This document shows positions 1 through 11,614 of a stretch of DNA of 64,000 nt, piece by piece. The stretch is from the NCBI GenBank assembly GCA_034387635.1, contig JAOANU010000005.1, positions 1,240,001-1,304,000 of the forward strand, in the 5' to 3' direction. Below the pieces are notes generated by a model that searched no databases, had not been told where the DNA came from, and saw only the letters and a list, made by a program, of their open reading frames with translations. Position 1 is the stretch's first letter. Every line of letters starts with the position of its first letter. The stretch is from Rhodosporidiobolus odoratus. Lineage: Eukaryota > Basidiomycota > Microbotryomycetes > Sporidiobolales > Sporidiobolaceae. The position numbers and the translations under genes were made by a program.

Positions 1-1793
1 TCGACCCGGGCACGGTCAATGTTAGCTGTGAACTCCCCGGAGAGCGTGGAAGCATGGCAAAAGTCCGGCAACAAACGTACCGACATACCCCTCCTCCCTC
101 CCCTCGTTCAGCATAACCACCGCCTTTCCCCTCCGTCCCGCCCTTGCAGTCCTCCCCACCCGATGTCCAAACACCCTCGGATCAACCGGCGGATCAACCT
201 GCACCACCACATCCACATCCGGGAGGTCGAGCCCGCGAGCGGCGACGTCTGTGCAGAGAAGTACGCCAGGGGTCGTCGCGGGGAGGGAGGTGAAGGCGGC
301 GTAGGTTGAGGAACGACGGTTTGGGGCTTGTTGGCCGTGTAGGGAGTGGAGGGAGAAGCCGGCCGAGGTGAGAGAGGGGAGGGAAGAGAGGACCTGCGTA
401 GGATACACAGATACTGTCAGCTCAGTTACGACGATAGGCGTCAGAGGGAGAGAGGGGCGCACGCACCTTGTAAAAATAGTCGACCCCAGCACAGGTCGAA
501 AAGTAGACAATGAATTTGCGAGCGCCTTCGCCTTCATCCTGATCGGTGAACGCTTCCTGATGCAGGATACGGAAGAGCATGGCCATGCGCTCTGCTGGTG
601 AGCACACGACGTAACCGTTTTGCAGTCTGATCGGCGAAACGAGGGTTAGTTCGGTGCTGAGAAACCGGCAAGGGAACCAACGCACAAAGCCGGAACCTTC
701 CTGTCCCCTGACGTGCCAGCAACTCCTGTACCCTTGGCTGCAATCTTGGCCTCGACCCTGACAACAACCCTGACCGGGTTCCGCATACCAACCCGCACAA
801 GCTGGCTCAGCGCATCAGACATGGTAGCGGAGAAGAGACCCGTGCGACGTTGCTTGGGGAAGTGTTCGAGTAGGCGAGTGAGAGTTGGAGTAAAGCCGAG
901 ATCGAGCAAGCTATGTTGCAAGGAAGGTGAACACGAGGTGGAAGTGCTCGGGAAGGCAGGGCGTACCGATCAGCCTCGTCCATGACAAGCACCTCGAGCG
1001 ACTTGCAATCTCCCACACCCACGCCGCTCGACTTCCGGACCGCGCTGCCCTTTCCCTTCTTATTCAGGGCGACACTGCTGCTACCGAGCAAGAATTCCTC
1101 GAGCCGTCCGGGTGTGCCTACGAGAATGTCGGCGCCCGACTCGAAGAACGCCTTTTTGTCATCTTGAAGGGAGTTGCCGCCAATCAGCAGGAGTGCGGGA
1201 GCGAGAGGAGGAGTAGCAGGCGGTGGAGGGGCGGAAGAAGTGGATGGGTCTGAAGGGTCGGTAGCGGAGGGTTGAGCATCGATGAAGTGCTGGAAGACGG
1301 AATGGATCTGGATGGCCAGCTCGCTGCAAGAGGGAAAGACTCAGCGTAAAAGTTCGTGGGCAAGAAGAAAAGGTGCAAACCGAGTAGGAGCAATCACGAC
1401 GGCGCCAACCTCCCTCTTGCCGAGCGGTCTATCCCGTCTCAGCAGCTTTTCCAGCACGGGAATGACGAAGGACAGAGTCTTGCCAGAACCGGTTACGGCC
1501 TGCAAAAGTCGAGTTCAGCTGATTCTCCTGCAGAAAAGCGAAATCGACGTACCTCAACGACTAGGTCCTTGTGCTGCATAAAGAGGGGGATTGTACTAGC
1601 TTGCACTGGAGTCATCTGCTCGAAGCCCATGTCCCTTACGACGGCTGCTCTGCGGTATTGAGACAAGGTGAGCTTAAAAGTTCCGAGGCGGTGTAAGCGA
1701 CAGCGAGACTCACATCCAGGGAGTCAAAGGAGGGTTGATGCGAGACCATGGTCCAGCGTAAGAAGGTGCAGCTGCTAATCTATCGGAGGCCAT
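1..1793 (-). CDS. SPB4: ATP-dependent DEAD-box rRNA helicase, Spb4/DDX55 family (3' end outside window)
   Basis: Likely a nucleolar RNA helicase for 60S subunit (27S pre-rRNA) maturation, known from the Spb4 family. Read on the minus strand, the first exon starts at ATG 1793 ([16 protein letters not shown]) and the Q-motif region ([16 protein letters not shown]) follows after one intron. The Walker A motif AVTGSGKT, the PTRELA motif (split by an intron), [14 protein letters not shown] (VLVMDEADR) and SATM follow in order. The C-terminal helicase lobe has [20 protein letters not shown] and [34 protein letters not shown] and the LNEGREE block after motif VI favour Spb4/DDX55 over other DEAD-box proteins. 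At least six introns are visible. The gene is cut by the window edge, so the C-terminal extension is missing. It is divergent from the RTA1-like gene with about 475 bp between start codons. Confidence 0.9.
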
Positions 1794-2268
1794 TTGAGCG
1801 AGAACAGCCGGCGGAGATTCGACGAAGGACGAACGTTCGACGAACTCGCTGGTTGCGCTCCCCTACTTCATCACCCGGCTGCTAAGTGCCCTCGTTAGGC
1901 TGTCAGGCTGATAGCGCTTCAGCAACCGCCGTACCACTGCCTCGCTCGCCTTCCATCGACCCGACGACTCGTCACTGTTCCTCCTCAGCATATATCGCCA
2001 TCAACCTCAACTCCGCTTCCCTCGCCATCCGAATACAGCGCGAATGCAGCCAAGGAGGATGCTCTGGGCTGACTTCGTATACTGCGTACGCTCCCACGGC
2101 AGCGGAGCCTTCGCCTGAAATGAAACAGCGAGCCCCGCCCGTCGCTACTTTGGCTTGAACCACCTCGCTAGTTTAAGAACCACCTCGCTCGCCACATGTC
2201 GCTCTTTGCCGTGAACCGGCTCACTCGAGCGCTGCTTCTCTTCTTACTCCACACCCCTCTTCCCTGGC
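1794..2268. promoter_or_regulatory. Divergent intergenic region between SPB4 and RTA1-like gene
   Basis: About 475 bp separate two start codons that face away from each other, so both promoters must lie here. No convincing TATA box or known operator was seen. The part nearest 2268 is pyrimidine-rich (CTTCTCTTCTTACTCC), as often seen ahead of fungal start codons. A repeated AACCACCTCGCT phrase occurs at about 2158 and 2178. Short ORFs inside have no coding signal. Confidence 0.5.
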
Positions 2269-3774
2269 ATGGCTCGATTCGCTACTTTCACTCGTTCGTT
2301 GGCTTTCGCTGCCTGCTTCGCCTTGGCTTCCGCCGCTTCCGATGAGACTTCCGTACGATACTGTCCCCCGCTTCCTCACCTTCCTACTGTACTAGCTAAC
2401 TCTTTTTCAAATGCGCAGGACTCCGGCAAGCACCTCTTCGCCGGTTACATCCCGGTCCTCTGGGCCTCTGTTCTCGGACTCGTCCTTTATGGCGCGGTCG
2501 CCGCGTATCAGTGGGTGCTGTGGTGGAGGAATGGCAAGCACAAATACATGCTCACTCTCCTGATCGGTATGACGGGTACGTCCAGCTTGTCACGAATGCT
2601 AGCGTGGGGCGGGAGTTGACCTCCTTGTTCTGTTTGCAGGCATGACTGTCGGCTTTGTCCTTCGACTGGTCTACCGCAACTCGCCGTACTCGCTCGGACT
2701 GTACGCGATGCAGCTGCTCTTCCTCCTGCTTTCGGTAAGCCTCTCGACCCTCCATCGCCAGACGGTGACGGATCTCGTGCTAAACCGCTCTACATCGTCT
2801 CGTCAGCCTTGCGCCTTCCTCGCCGTGGACTATGTCATCCTCAAGCACCTTGCAGTGTCGATGGGTCCTGATGTGGTCAAGTCTTGCCTGTTCCTTCCTA
2901 TCGGTGTCGTCGTCAAGCTCTTCGTGTGCGTTTGACCGATTGAACCTGTTCTTTCTCTCGCTCGTCGCGGCTGACTCCTGCTCCATCTCCGTCGAGCAGG
3001 TGGAGCGATGTCATCACCTTCCTCATGCAAGCCGCAGGCGGTGGTCTGTCCGCGACTACCGGCGAAGGCGCTAAGATTGGACCTAAAATCGCCCTCGTCG
3101 GTCTCATCATCCAGCTCGTTTCTTTCGGGCTCTTCACCCTTCTTCTCATCATCTTTGCCTACCGAGTGTGAGTGTCCTTCCTTCACTGCCTAGTCGCCTT
3201 CATGACTCGAGGTTGCCCCCTCCAGTAAGACACTGACTTTTTTCCCGCCTCGTAGCCGCACCCGCTTTCCGCATCTCCGCTCTCCCGTTCCCGCCTTCTC
3301 CTTCAGCACCTATAACCTCACCTCGACAGACCTCGTCAACGACTGGCGCGTCCTCTTCTACGTCATGTGCCTCACCTGCGTGGGTATCATGATTCGCTGC
3401 GTGTTCCGTGCGATCGAATACGCTCAGGGTTACACGGGATACCTATTAGAGCATGAAGTCTGTGCGCACCTCTTCTTGTTACCTCTTGGGTCACACCGAT
3501 ACTGACTTACTGCATCCTTTTGCCCATGCCCGATCTTCCGCCTCATGCCTCAAACTACAACATAGATTTCTATGTCCTCGACGCCCTTCCCCTCCTACTC
3601 GCCATGTCCCTCTACGCCTACATCTGGCCCACTCGCGTCATCGACGGAGCCGCTCGTGACGCCTCGACTAGCAGTGCAGAGGAAAGCCTCGAGAGTGGGT
3701 CGTATGGGTCACCTGGGTCGCCGGAGAAGCGACATGGGCAGGAGAACATTGGGTTGAGGACGTACAGGAATTGA
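2269..3774 (+). CDS. RTA1-family seven-transmembrane protein (lipid-translocating exporter type)
   Basis: Multi-exon gene for an integral membrane protein. ATG at 2269 starts a signal-like hydrophobic segment (MARFATFTRSLAFAACFALA); the first short intron follows. Later exons give hydrophobic segments around GYIPVLWASVLGLVLYGAVA, MTVGFVLRLVYR, ALVGLIIQLVSFGLFTLLL and WRVLFYVMCLTCVGIMIR. The family signature is clear: RCVFRAIEYAQGYTGYLLEHE followed by FFYVLDALPLLLAMSLYAYI. The cytoplasmic tail is Ser/Glu-rich and ends LRTYRN at 3774. RTA1/RTM1/RSB1 proteins are linked in yeasts to sphingoid-base transport and resistance to toxic compounds; the substrate here cannot be deduced. Intron positions within the TM region were placed by eye. 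Confidence 0.87.
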
Positions 3775-4086
3775 GGGTGAAGGCGAGGCGCGGAATACTG
3801 AGCGGAACGGGATCAATGGCATAGACACTCTACATCGGCAGGTTGGCAGGCCGCCTTGTATAACTTTCTCATACCTTTGTAAGAGTGCCTGATTGTTTGC
3901 ATGGTCCCCAGCGTGTTCGTTCACGACGCAGCCTAGTGCAGAAGGAGCAAGCTGTTCATGCTTACAGATGCGAGAGACAAGCGGCTTTCTTTCGTCGCGA
4001 CCTTCTCAAACTAGAACTACTTCTCCGTCAAGGTGTCCTCCTGCCCGTCTCCGTGCTGTCTGCCTACAACAAAGCTAGTGGCTACC

Positions 4087-5464
4087 CTACGCCGTAGGCG
4101 GCACAAGCCTACTCATCACCTCCCACACCACCTCAGCCTTTCCCGCCTCAAGTTCGCCCGCAACCATCTGCCTCCCTAACTCCGTGATCTCCCCAGTCTC
4201 GACGACCGCAGGCCAGTGGCGCAACACGGCGGCGATGCAGATCTGACGGATCTCGTCGTAGTCAGAGGAGAGGTCGCTGAGGAGTTCGGTCAAAGCGTTG
4301 TTGGCGCACAGCTGGGATTCGAAGTTGGTAAAGGCGAGACCCTTGAGATCGCGAAGGGAGAGGTAGTCGGCTAGCTTGTAGATGGATTTGGGCGAGGACT
4401 CGAGGGGAAAATGAGAGCGAGTGGCTTTGCTGCTGTCAGAGGGCGAGTCGGGGTAAAGAGAGGAAAGGTGGGCGAAGGTGATCTTGCCAGTCGCGAGGTA
4501 GGTGAGAACGGCGCGGTAAGTCTTGTACGAGGCGTCGCGAAGAACGATGCGCGTGATGGCTGGAGCAGATGAAAGAGGAGTGGCCGAGCCTTCGGCATCT
4601 GCATCTGAGTCGGAACCCTCTTCTCCTTCGTGCTGAGCGTCCTCCGGCGCCAGACTCTGCTTAGCGACGTCGGCTTTGTCCGTCTTCTCGAGGGCCTTTG
4701 CATTGGCCCCTGACTCAGTGGACACGCCGAGCAATTCAGCCTCGAGGAACGGCGGAGCGATCTTGTCCTCGGTTTCCGCGAAGCCGCCTCCAACGAGCAA
4801 GGTGGCGAAGTACTCGGACGCCGCGACGAGACGGGCCGAGTCGGACCAGAGGACCTTTGCGACGCTGGGGAACACGAGTGCGACGTCATTGCCGGAGTAA
4901 CGCTCAACGTTCTCTGCGAAATGCTAAATGGTGAATATGCGAGAGAATGACGCCCAGAATGGAAGAGCAAACTCGCCAGAAGACGCAGAGTTGCGCAGAG
5001 GCCCTTCGACAGGTAGCTTGCGGAGGTAGGCCTCGAATGTAGCCGGAGCGAGGGCGCTTTTCCACACGGTAGACGGAATGACACCGCGGAAATCGACCGC
5101 GCCGCTGGGTTTTTCGACGACTCGGGACACCGGGAAGCGCCAAGTTACGGCTGGACGCTCCAAGACAGGTACCTTGCTGAGCACAATCGCGTAGAGCTCG
5201 GCGCGAAGGTCTCGAGTCTCGGACCAACGGAGAACGAAGCTGTCGGGGCGCTCATGCTTCTACGGGAAAAAATGGTAGTCAGTCGTCGCCAGGGCAAATG
5301 CTATAGCTGCTCACCGTCTTATCGACCCTCTTGACCTCGGCATACCAGCTGCCGCCCCACCTATGCGGATCGCTATGCGCTCTAAGCGAAAACGGCTCGT
5401 CCGGGTAGATGGACCCAGTGAAGCGGATCGGCGTCGGTTCAGCGGTACTGGACATGATGATCAT
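4087..5464 (-). CDS. BTB/POZ-domain protein with MATH-like N-terminal region
   Basis: Read on the minus strand from the ATG at 5464 (a second in-frame ATG is at 5455). Exon 1 encodes an N-terminal segment (PTPIRFTGSIYPDEPFSLRA) and the next exons PDSFVLRWSETRDLRAELYA and TWRFPVSRVVEKPSGAVDF, a beta-rich region resembling MATH/substrate-recognition domains by position only. The main exon has the BTB fold: DVALVFPSVAKVLW, SEYFATLL, then after an acidic insert IVLRDASYKTYRAVLTYLAT and SPKSIYKLADYLSLRDLKGL. It ends VWEVMSRLVPPTA at 4087. BTB proteins commonly act as CUL3 adaptors; that role is inferred. A decayed second copy of its last ~75 codons lies at 19141-19372. A 5'-extended start at 5545 is possible but less likely. 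Confidence 0.8.
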
Positions 5465-5831
5465 AGGTTTGCTGCTGCAGCGGCAGGAAGAGCAACGACA
5501 AGAGAGAGGCGTACAACGGGGAAAAAGCATCCTCGGCTTGTCCACCTCGCATCCCCATTTAGCACCTCAGTACAGGCCACAAGGTTTAGTCCACCTCATC
5601 CATCAGACGAAGACGGCAACGCACGGCAGGCCAAGAAAAGGAACGTTAAGCCAGAGGAGAAGGGCAAACCTTACCGCGAGGGATGGGCAACGATGTGCAT
5701 GACACTGCGAGGGTAAAAGCTGACGACAACACAAGCGGTACTGCGACGACTGACAGGGGGTTCTATGCAAGAGGGAGGGACGATATGCGACGGGGAAAGA
5801 AGCGATTCTTGGTTTAGATGCCGCATGGGTG
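5465..5831. promoter_or_regulatory. Intergenic spacer: BTB promoter and 3' flank of dioxygenase gene
   Basis: Both neighbours are on the minus strand, so this 367 bp holds the 3' UTR of the upstream dioxygenase gene and the promoter of the BTB gene. I see no conserved gene, RNA or repeat in it. Confidence 0.5.
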
Positions 5832-8800
5832 CTATGTGGAGAACGATGGAGCTGCTGATCGCGAGTGCGGATGATACTGTCGCCGATGCTGTTGCTGATA
5901 CTGTTGCTGATACCGAGGCTGCTGGATGTGACCCTGCTGGATGTACGGATCCTGCTGGAAGTACGGTTGATGCGAGCGTGCGAGATAGGCCGAAGCCGGA
6001 GATCGCGAGGCATATTGGTTCATGTTAGGGCGATCGGAGGTGAGCGGGTATGACGGGACAATGGGTGTGGCGGTATGCGAAGAGGGCTGAGGCGGGGGAG
6101 GATTTGGAGCCGATGGTGAGGGTGCCGGTGCGGCAGGAGGACGGGGTTTGTAAGGCAGAGGTGGAGGCGGACAGACCCGTTTACGATAGAGTGGGGCGGT
6201 CGTCTCTACACGTGCAATATGCTGAGATGGGACATTGTGCTGGGCGAGGGAGCTCTGCGGTAGCGCGGGACGCTGGGAGTAAGAGGTGGACGGAGATGGA
6301 CGCGGTTGAGAAGGTCCGGGAGCGGGTTTTGGGATGCGATAGAGGTGAGGTGTACGAGACAAGACCGTCTGGACCATCGGAGGTTGAGCGGCTGGCGGCA
6401 GAGGCGGGAGAGAGGTTGACGACGAGAGAAGCGGTGCATCTTGATAGGCGAACCGGGACGGAACGGGCTGACTCCCTTCAAACCCGCTGGCGTACTTGGT
6501 CGTCTTGTAGCTTTGGACTGTCGGGTTGAGATGCTCCGGACCGATGAAGCGAGCGGTAGCGGCTGCATATCTCAGCGAGGTTAGCCTGACGAAATGGACA
6601 GACAAGCCGGACAGCCTACCGAAGCGAAGACCTCCTTCGGGCTCGACCATGTGTTCGAACATCTTCTGCGTATCTTCGCCCTACATCAGAAGCAAGAAAT
6701 TAGCGATCCGTTGGCTTCCATTGCGGGCAGCAGAAAAGCAACTGACCTCCATGATGCAAACATCCCCGTGCATCAGCCTGATCTTCAAGCAAGCCGGTGC
6801 CTTAGCCGTGCCAGACTTTGTAGGCTCCTCGTAGTTCTCTACGGTCTGCACGTTCTCGCCCGCGGCTGGCTTCTTCTTGATCTTCTTGACCTTGGCACGC
6901 CACGACATGGCAGCTGCGGTGCCGAGCGAAAGGCTGGCAACGTAGGGACCAAGACCACGCTCGCCGTCGTCGTGATACTGTCAGGAAGAACAGGAACCAG
7001 GGAGAAGGTATGGAAGGATACGTCAACGGGAGAGACGGAAAGATCGATAAGCCGGGCGGAACTGTGAAAATCAGTTGGCGAGCTCAGAACGGCCAGAAAG
7101 AGCAGGCATACATTCATACGTCCTCCTGCCACTGCGAAGATGGGAATATAAGTGAGGATCCGACTTCTAGCGCGGAGAAGGCCTGAACGTACTGTAAGCA
7201 TTCGACAGAATCTCATTGAAAGCAGTTCCCTCCTTCTTGCCCACAACCAGCTCGACGGCCTGCTGTATATAGTTCCTCGCCTTCTTTGCGCAATCAGGCG
7301 CGTACGCTTGCTTCGTGTCCTCGCTGCCGACTATGGGAGAAGCGGGAGAGGAGGAAGCGCCGGGAGTAGCGGCGGTGCTAGTAGAGGCAGAGTCGGGAGC
7401 AAAGGGGTAGGTGGCGGCTTTTCCCGCGTGGACGTAATGGTGACCGGAGTTGAAGGAGACTGGCGGAAAAATTGGTTAGCTTAGTTGGGACGACATACGA
7501 TTAGGCAGAGTATAGAAAAGCCTGGCATACACTGCTGGCACAGCAGAGACCCCGCGGCTGTTGAGCAATCATCGAGATCGTCAGTACTTACGATCGCGGA
7601 GGCAGAAGAAAGGTACGTGCTCTTGTGAGTACTCAACCCATTCCGCCTAAACAAGCCTCCTGCTTCGTCCCCCTGGTACTCCTCAAACAGCGCATCCGCA
7701 ATACCCCACCCTTCTGAGCTCACAGGCCAGAGATGGTGCACTACCGCGTTGGGGCCGAGACGGACTGAGTAGCCTATAAAGCCAGGGCGGACGAGGAGAA
7801 CGGGAACGAGATTCGGAAGTTTGGAGACGGGTTTAAGCGGGCGGTTGGACAGGCCTGGAGCGCTCGAGGGAGGAGGAGGTGCATGTGGGAGGGACGCGAA
7901 GGGTGTCGAGGCGCCCGAACTCTTCGAGTCTTGGGCTTTCTCCTTACCCTTTCCTTCCTTCGCCGCCCTCCTTCCGGATTCTTTCTTCCCTCCAGAGCTC
8001 AAACCATCTCTGACGTCATCCCCAGTAATCACCTTCCCCTTAGCCTCCACAACAAAGCCGCAGCCCGCGCACTTGAGGACGTCCCAATGCGCTCGACTGC
8101 TCAATCTCCCGCAGCAGGAGCAGTGAAACCCGCGCCAGGCAGTCCAGGAGTAGTCGCTGATTGAGGATACGCCGGAGAGAGACTGAAGGTTGCGAGGCAG
8201 AAGGGACTCGGGAACTAGGGAGGAGGTTGAGGAGGCAAGGGTCAGGGAGAGGAGAGACGGACGATAGGTGAGCTTCGCGGGTGAAGGCATAACGCTGTCC
8301 AGCTATCAGACGCGACTCAGAGGTGAGGAAGAAGCGAGGGACAGGTCAGCACGATATGACTTAGTTGAGGGCGACGGAGGAAAGAAAGATTGAGGGGGAG
8401 AGAACGCACGAGGAAGAACCGCTCGCAATCCTCGTTGTAGCATTCGATCTCCTCGCGATAGATCCGCCTATTTGTCTGTGCGCATTTGATGCACGTCACC
8501 ATCTCCTGATCTCCACCGCCGCTCTCTTTGCCAACGCTTTCCTCCTCGTCCTCACTGTCCGAAACAATCGAAGTTGCGTCCGTCATGGGCGAGTCGGGAT
8601 CGTCGTACAATGACCGAGGAGTTAAGACAGAAGAGGTAGATGTGAGCGGCGAAGGAGCGGAAAGGGCAGCGTCTGGCGAGGAAGTTCTGGCAACTAAGGT
8701 CGAGGCGAAAGTTTTGAGAGGAGTCGCTGGCGGTTCTGGCTGAGAGGGTTGACGATTAGAGCTATCGCAGCATACGTCAGTATACAGTTTTCAGAAAGGG

Positions 8801-11363
8801 CAGTCACGAAGCAGAAGAGACTAGAGGAGAGTGAAGAAGAGACCCACCTCTTCTCTCCCAATCCCCCTCCCACCGCCCCACCGCCAACAACCTCCTCAAA
8901 CCATCCCTTACCCTGCCCAGGAACCCACTCAAACCTAACTTTGAACCTAACATGATACCCCTCATCTTCCTCCTTCTTTCCTGTCCCTCCTCCTCCTCCT
9001 CCTCCTCCTCCTCCTTTCCCCACCGACGCCTCTCCTTGCCCTTTCGACGGCAATGATGCCTCGACCGGTTCCCCCTCTGCCCAAACATCTGTAACCACAT
9101 AATGCCCCAATACCGCATACCTCGTCTCCCCCTCGACCCCCTCCCCTTCCCCCTTCCCTTTTCTGCCCAACCCCGCCAAAGCCGGGAAAAACTCCCATTT
9201 ACTTCCCGCAATAACCACCACCGGGACTTTGTGTTTGAGACAGTTGAAGAGGGCTCGCATGCGCAGGTTGGAGCGGGTTTGCGAGGCGGTTAGGCGGTAT
9301 GTTGCTCGTGAGGAGGAAGAGGTTGACGAGGTAGTGGCGGAGGAACAACCGCCGCCGCTGTTTGTGCGTAGCGAGGTCGAGAGATGATGTAGAATGAGTG
9401 AGGGGAAGACGAGTCGGGGGAAGGTGGGGCGAGGGTGAATATGGCGAAACAGGGAAGGGAAAAAGGTGAGTTGGGAAGGTCAATTCCCAGCAAGCAGAGG
9501 GTAACAGGGAATCAGAGAGAGAAGGGGCAAGCCTACTGCGAGATGATCACCCTCCCACCTTGCTCACATCGATCACTCGCGCTCGGAAATCCGTCGAGCA
9601 AGTAACCCAAGCAACGCTCCTGTAAGTCGTCTGTTGCGGGTCAGCAATATCAGTCAGTACCTTCTTTTCCCTCAACCGCCTTGGAACACAGAGGCAAGAA
9701 GTATTGTCACAAGCGAGAGGAACGCACAATGCCCGCCCTGGTAACTCTTGTAATATTCCAGACTCTCACACAGTTCCTGCCTTCCCTCAGCCCAAATGGG
9801 AGGTCTCCCCGCCTTCGTCACCGGTAAATCTCGCGCGCATTCGACCCACTCGTCGCGACTCGACAGGGCCGGGTGCAGTGTGCGAATGAGGGGTTTCTTA
9901 GGTTTAGCGAATGCGGGAGGAGCAGCAGCGGGTTTTTTCTGTGCGGTGGTCTTGTTGGGGTTGGTCTGGAGCCGAGATGGGAGAGTGGGTAAAGCTGGTA
10001 AGGAAGGGTAGAAGTGCTGTTTCGAGGCGAAAATGGAAGGGAACCGGTTCGTTGAAGGGGGAGGGTTGGGCGGAATGGAGTGAGGGTAGCCGGGGAGGGA
10101 GGGGTCGGAAGGCTGTAGGACTATGGCGGCACGAAGAGGTCCGGAGGGTGGCACAGGGGGGCTTGAAGTGGGCGTAGGAGAGGGATCGGCGGGAGAAGCG
10201 TAGGGATGAAGGGCATTCGGAGGGGGAAAAGAAAATTGGGTGACTGACTGCGGCTGCGGCGGCTGCGGCGATAGTAGCTGGTGGGGCGGCAGAGGCTGTA
10301 TAGGAGATAGTCGGGCATTGAGAACAGAAGGACCTGGAACCGCTGACGAGGGACCGGCGATTGTGGCAGGCACGGCCAAGTCGGTTTTACCTGAAATCGT
10401 GCGCTCCGTCCGAACCCCCCTCGAGCTCGACTGCACTCCCTCCGACTTCTTCAACTTCTTCGCACCGTCCCTCTTCCCCTTCTTCACCCTATCTGCGTTC
10501 GGTATGTCCTGTTCCTCCCTGAACCTCTTTGGCGCTTTTCGCTCCCTCGGCGGCAGCGCGATCTGTTCTTCCTCGCCCCTGTCGGGTACCACTTCAGAGT
10601 CAGAAGAATGACCCTTCACGCCCTCCGCTATGTCCATAGGTGCCTTCTCAATTCTTCCACCCCTTTTCATCTTTTTCCTCTGCATAGTCAACACCGCCGC
10701 CTTTTGCCCTTTCTTCTTGCGACCAACATTGTTGGCATGGATCGTCGGTATCGAGAGGGACTGATGCTTGGCAGGTGCTGAAGCGCGTGGGAGCGGCTTA
10801 GCGACTCCACCACCTCGAGTTTTGATTCGCTTGTTCGCAGTGTCCGCTTCCGAGAGCAGCGGAGGGGATCGGAGACTCTTTTCCGAGAGGGACGGTCGCG
10901 AAGGAGGGAAATAAGGACCAGCGTCGGGGTCGCCGCTGCCGGTCTGGACGGGAGCTGGAACGTTCAACGGCGGGTCCGCCCGCTTGATCTGCCCGCGCGC
11001 CGTTGGGCGCGCCACGCTCCCTTGCACAGTCGAGTTCTCCACCTTTTTGCGCGCATTGGCATGGGGAATCGCGCTGATTGACTGCTGAGGTAGGTCGTCT
11101 AGGTCCGAGTCGGAATTCAAGCTGTAGTCGTTCTCTCCGTAGCTCTCCGGTGCCGTTCGCTGCCGCAGGGTGCGCTCTGGAAAGTAGTCTTTCGGGATGA
11201 CTGTGACTGGGGCTGCTTGCGGTGACAGTAGTGATTTTGACGGGCTGGTGGAGAGCGGAGTGGGGGGTGTAGCAAGGTGAGGGAGGTAGTGCCAGCGTTG
11301 TTCGAGGTCGGACACGGTCGAGAGAACTGAGCTGTCACTCGCGTAGCCGTCTTGGTCTTGCAT
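5832..11363 (-). CDS. Large AlkB-clan 2-oxoglutarate/Fe(II) dioxygenase with two zinc-binding modules
   Basis: Eleven exons (11363-9728, 9630-9537, 9357-8848, 8761-8410, 8302-7592, 7557-7533, 7459-7193, 7131-7112, 6977-6747, 6680-6620, 6562-5832) sum to 4638 nt, or 1545 residues. Residues 1 to ~520 are disordered and basic. A conserved middle follows: WAEGRQELCESLEYYKSYQG, GYLLDGFPSASDR, GGRVIISHGGG, VVVIAGSKWEFFPALAGL, YAVLGHYVVTDVWAEG, VRFEWVPGQGKGW. Zinc module 1 (~840-862) is CxxC-x14-C-x4-C; module 2 (~921-947) is a CSCC...CAGC ribbon. The catalytic core (~1180-1305) shows NYHDDGERGLGPYVASLSLG (HxD), RLMHGDVCIMEG, MFEHMV (distal His) and FAATARFIGPEH (2OG-binding Arg). The C-terminal ~240 residues are Pro/Gln-rich. 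Family knowledge: AlkB-clan enzymes oxidise methylated or other nucleobases; substrate and partners are unknown here. Confidence 0.85.
8986..9015 (+). repeat. TCC trinucleotide run inside dioxygenase exon 3
   Basis: About ten TCC units on the plus strand encode a poly-glycine stretch on the minus strand within the dioxygenase. It sits in a low-complexity linker between the YAVLGHYVVTDVWAEG block and the FEWVPGQG block, so length variation there would probably be tolerated. Confidence 0.85.
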
Positions 11364-11614
11364 GATGGCGTGTGAGGAGTGGTAGAAGGGCGAAACGAGA
11401 AAAGTGATGAAACCGTGACCGGGTGAAAGTTTGTCGACCAGCTTGTTTGGCCGTAACTTCGAGCTCGTAGGAGTCTCTAGCGTGCTGTGATTGTGTAGGT
11501 ATGTCTAGCTGTGCAGATAGTCGAGGTTGAGAGTGACATCTCTCGGTCGTCCTGCCTCGACAGTTTCGCTCGTCTTGGCCTTGCACGATTTCTTCTACAC
11601 AAGCCATAGACAGC
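11364..11614. promoter_or_regulatory. Divergent promoter, dioxygenase / NAK kinase
   Basis: 251 bp between two outward-facing start codons (minus 11363, plus 11615). No clear TATA box or repeated motif was seen. Confidence 0.5.

Noticed and set aside
8317..8613. Separate zinc-finger gene starting near 8613
   Set aside because: The first codon there is TTG, and upstream sequence reads in the same frame back to the 8761 acceptor, joining the preceding exon in phase (Ser codon AG|C). It is part of the dioxygenase gene.
9358..9536. Coding exon between 9536 and 9358 (frame with FPRLVFPSLILHHL)
   Set aside because: A stop (TAG) follows the upstream exon and no acceptor exists before 9358; splicing 9537 to 9357 gives the conserved VIISHGGG and correct phase.
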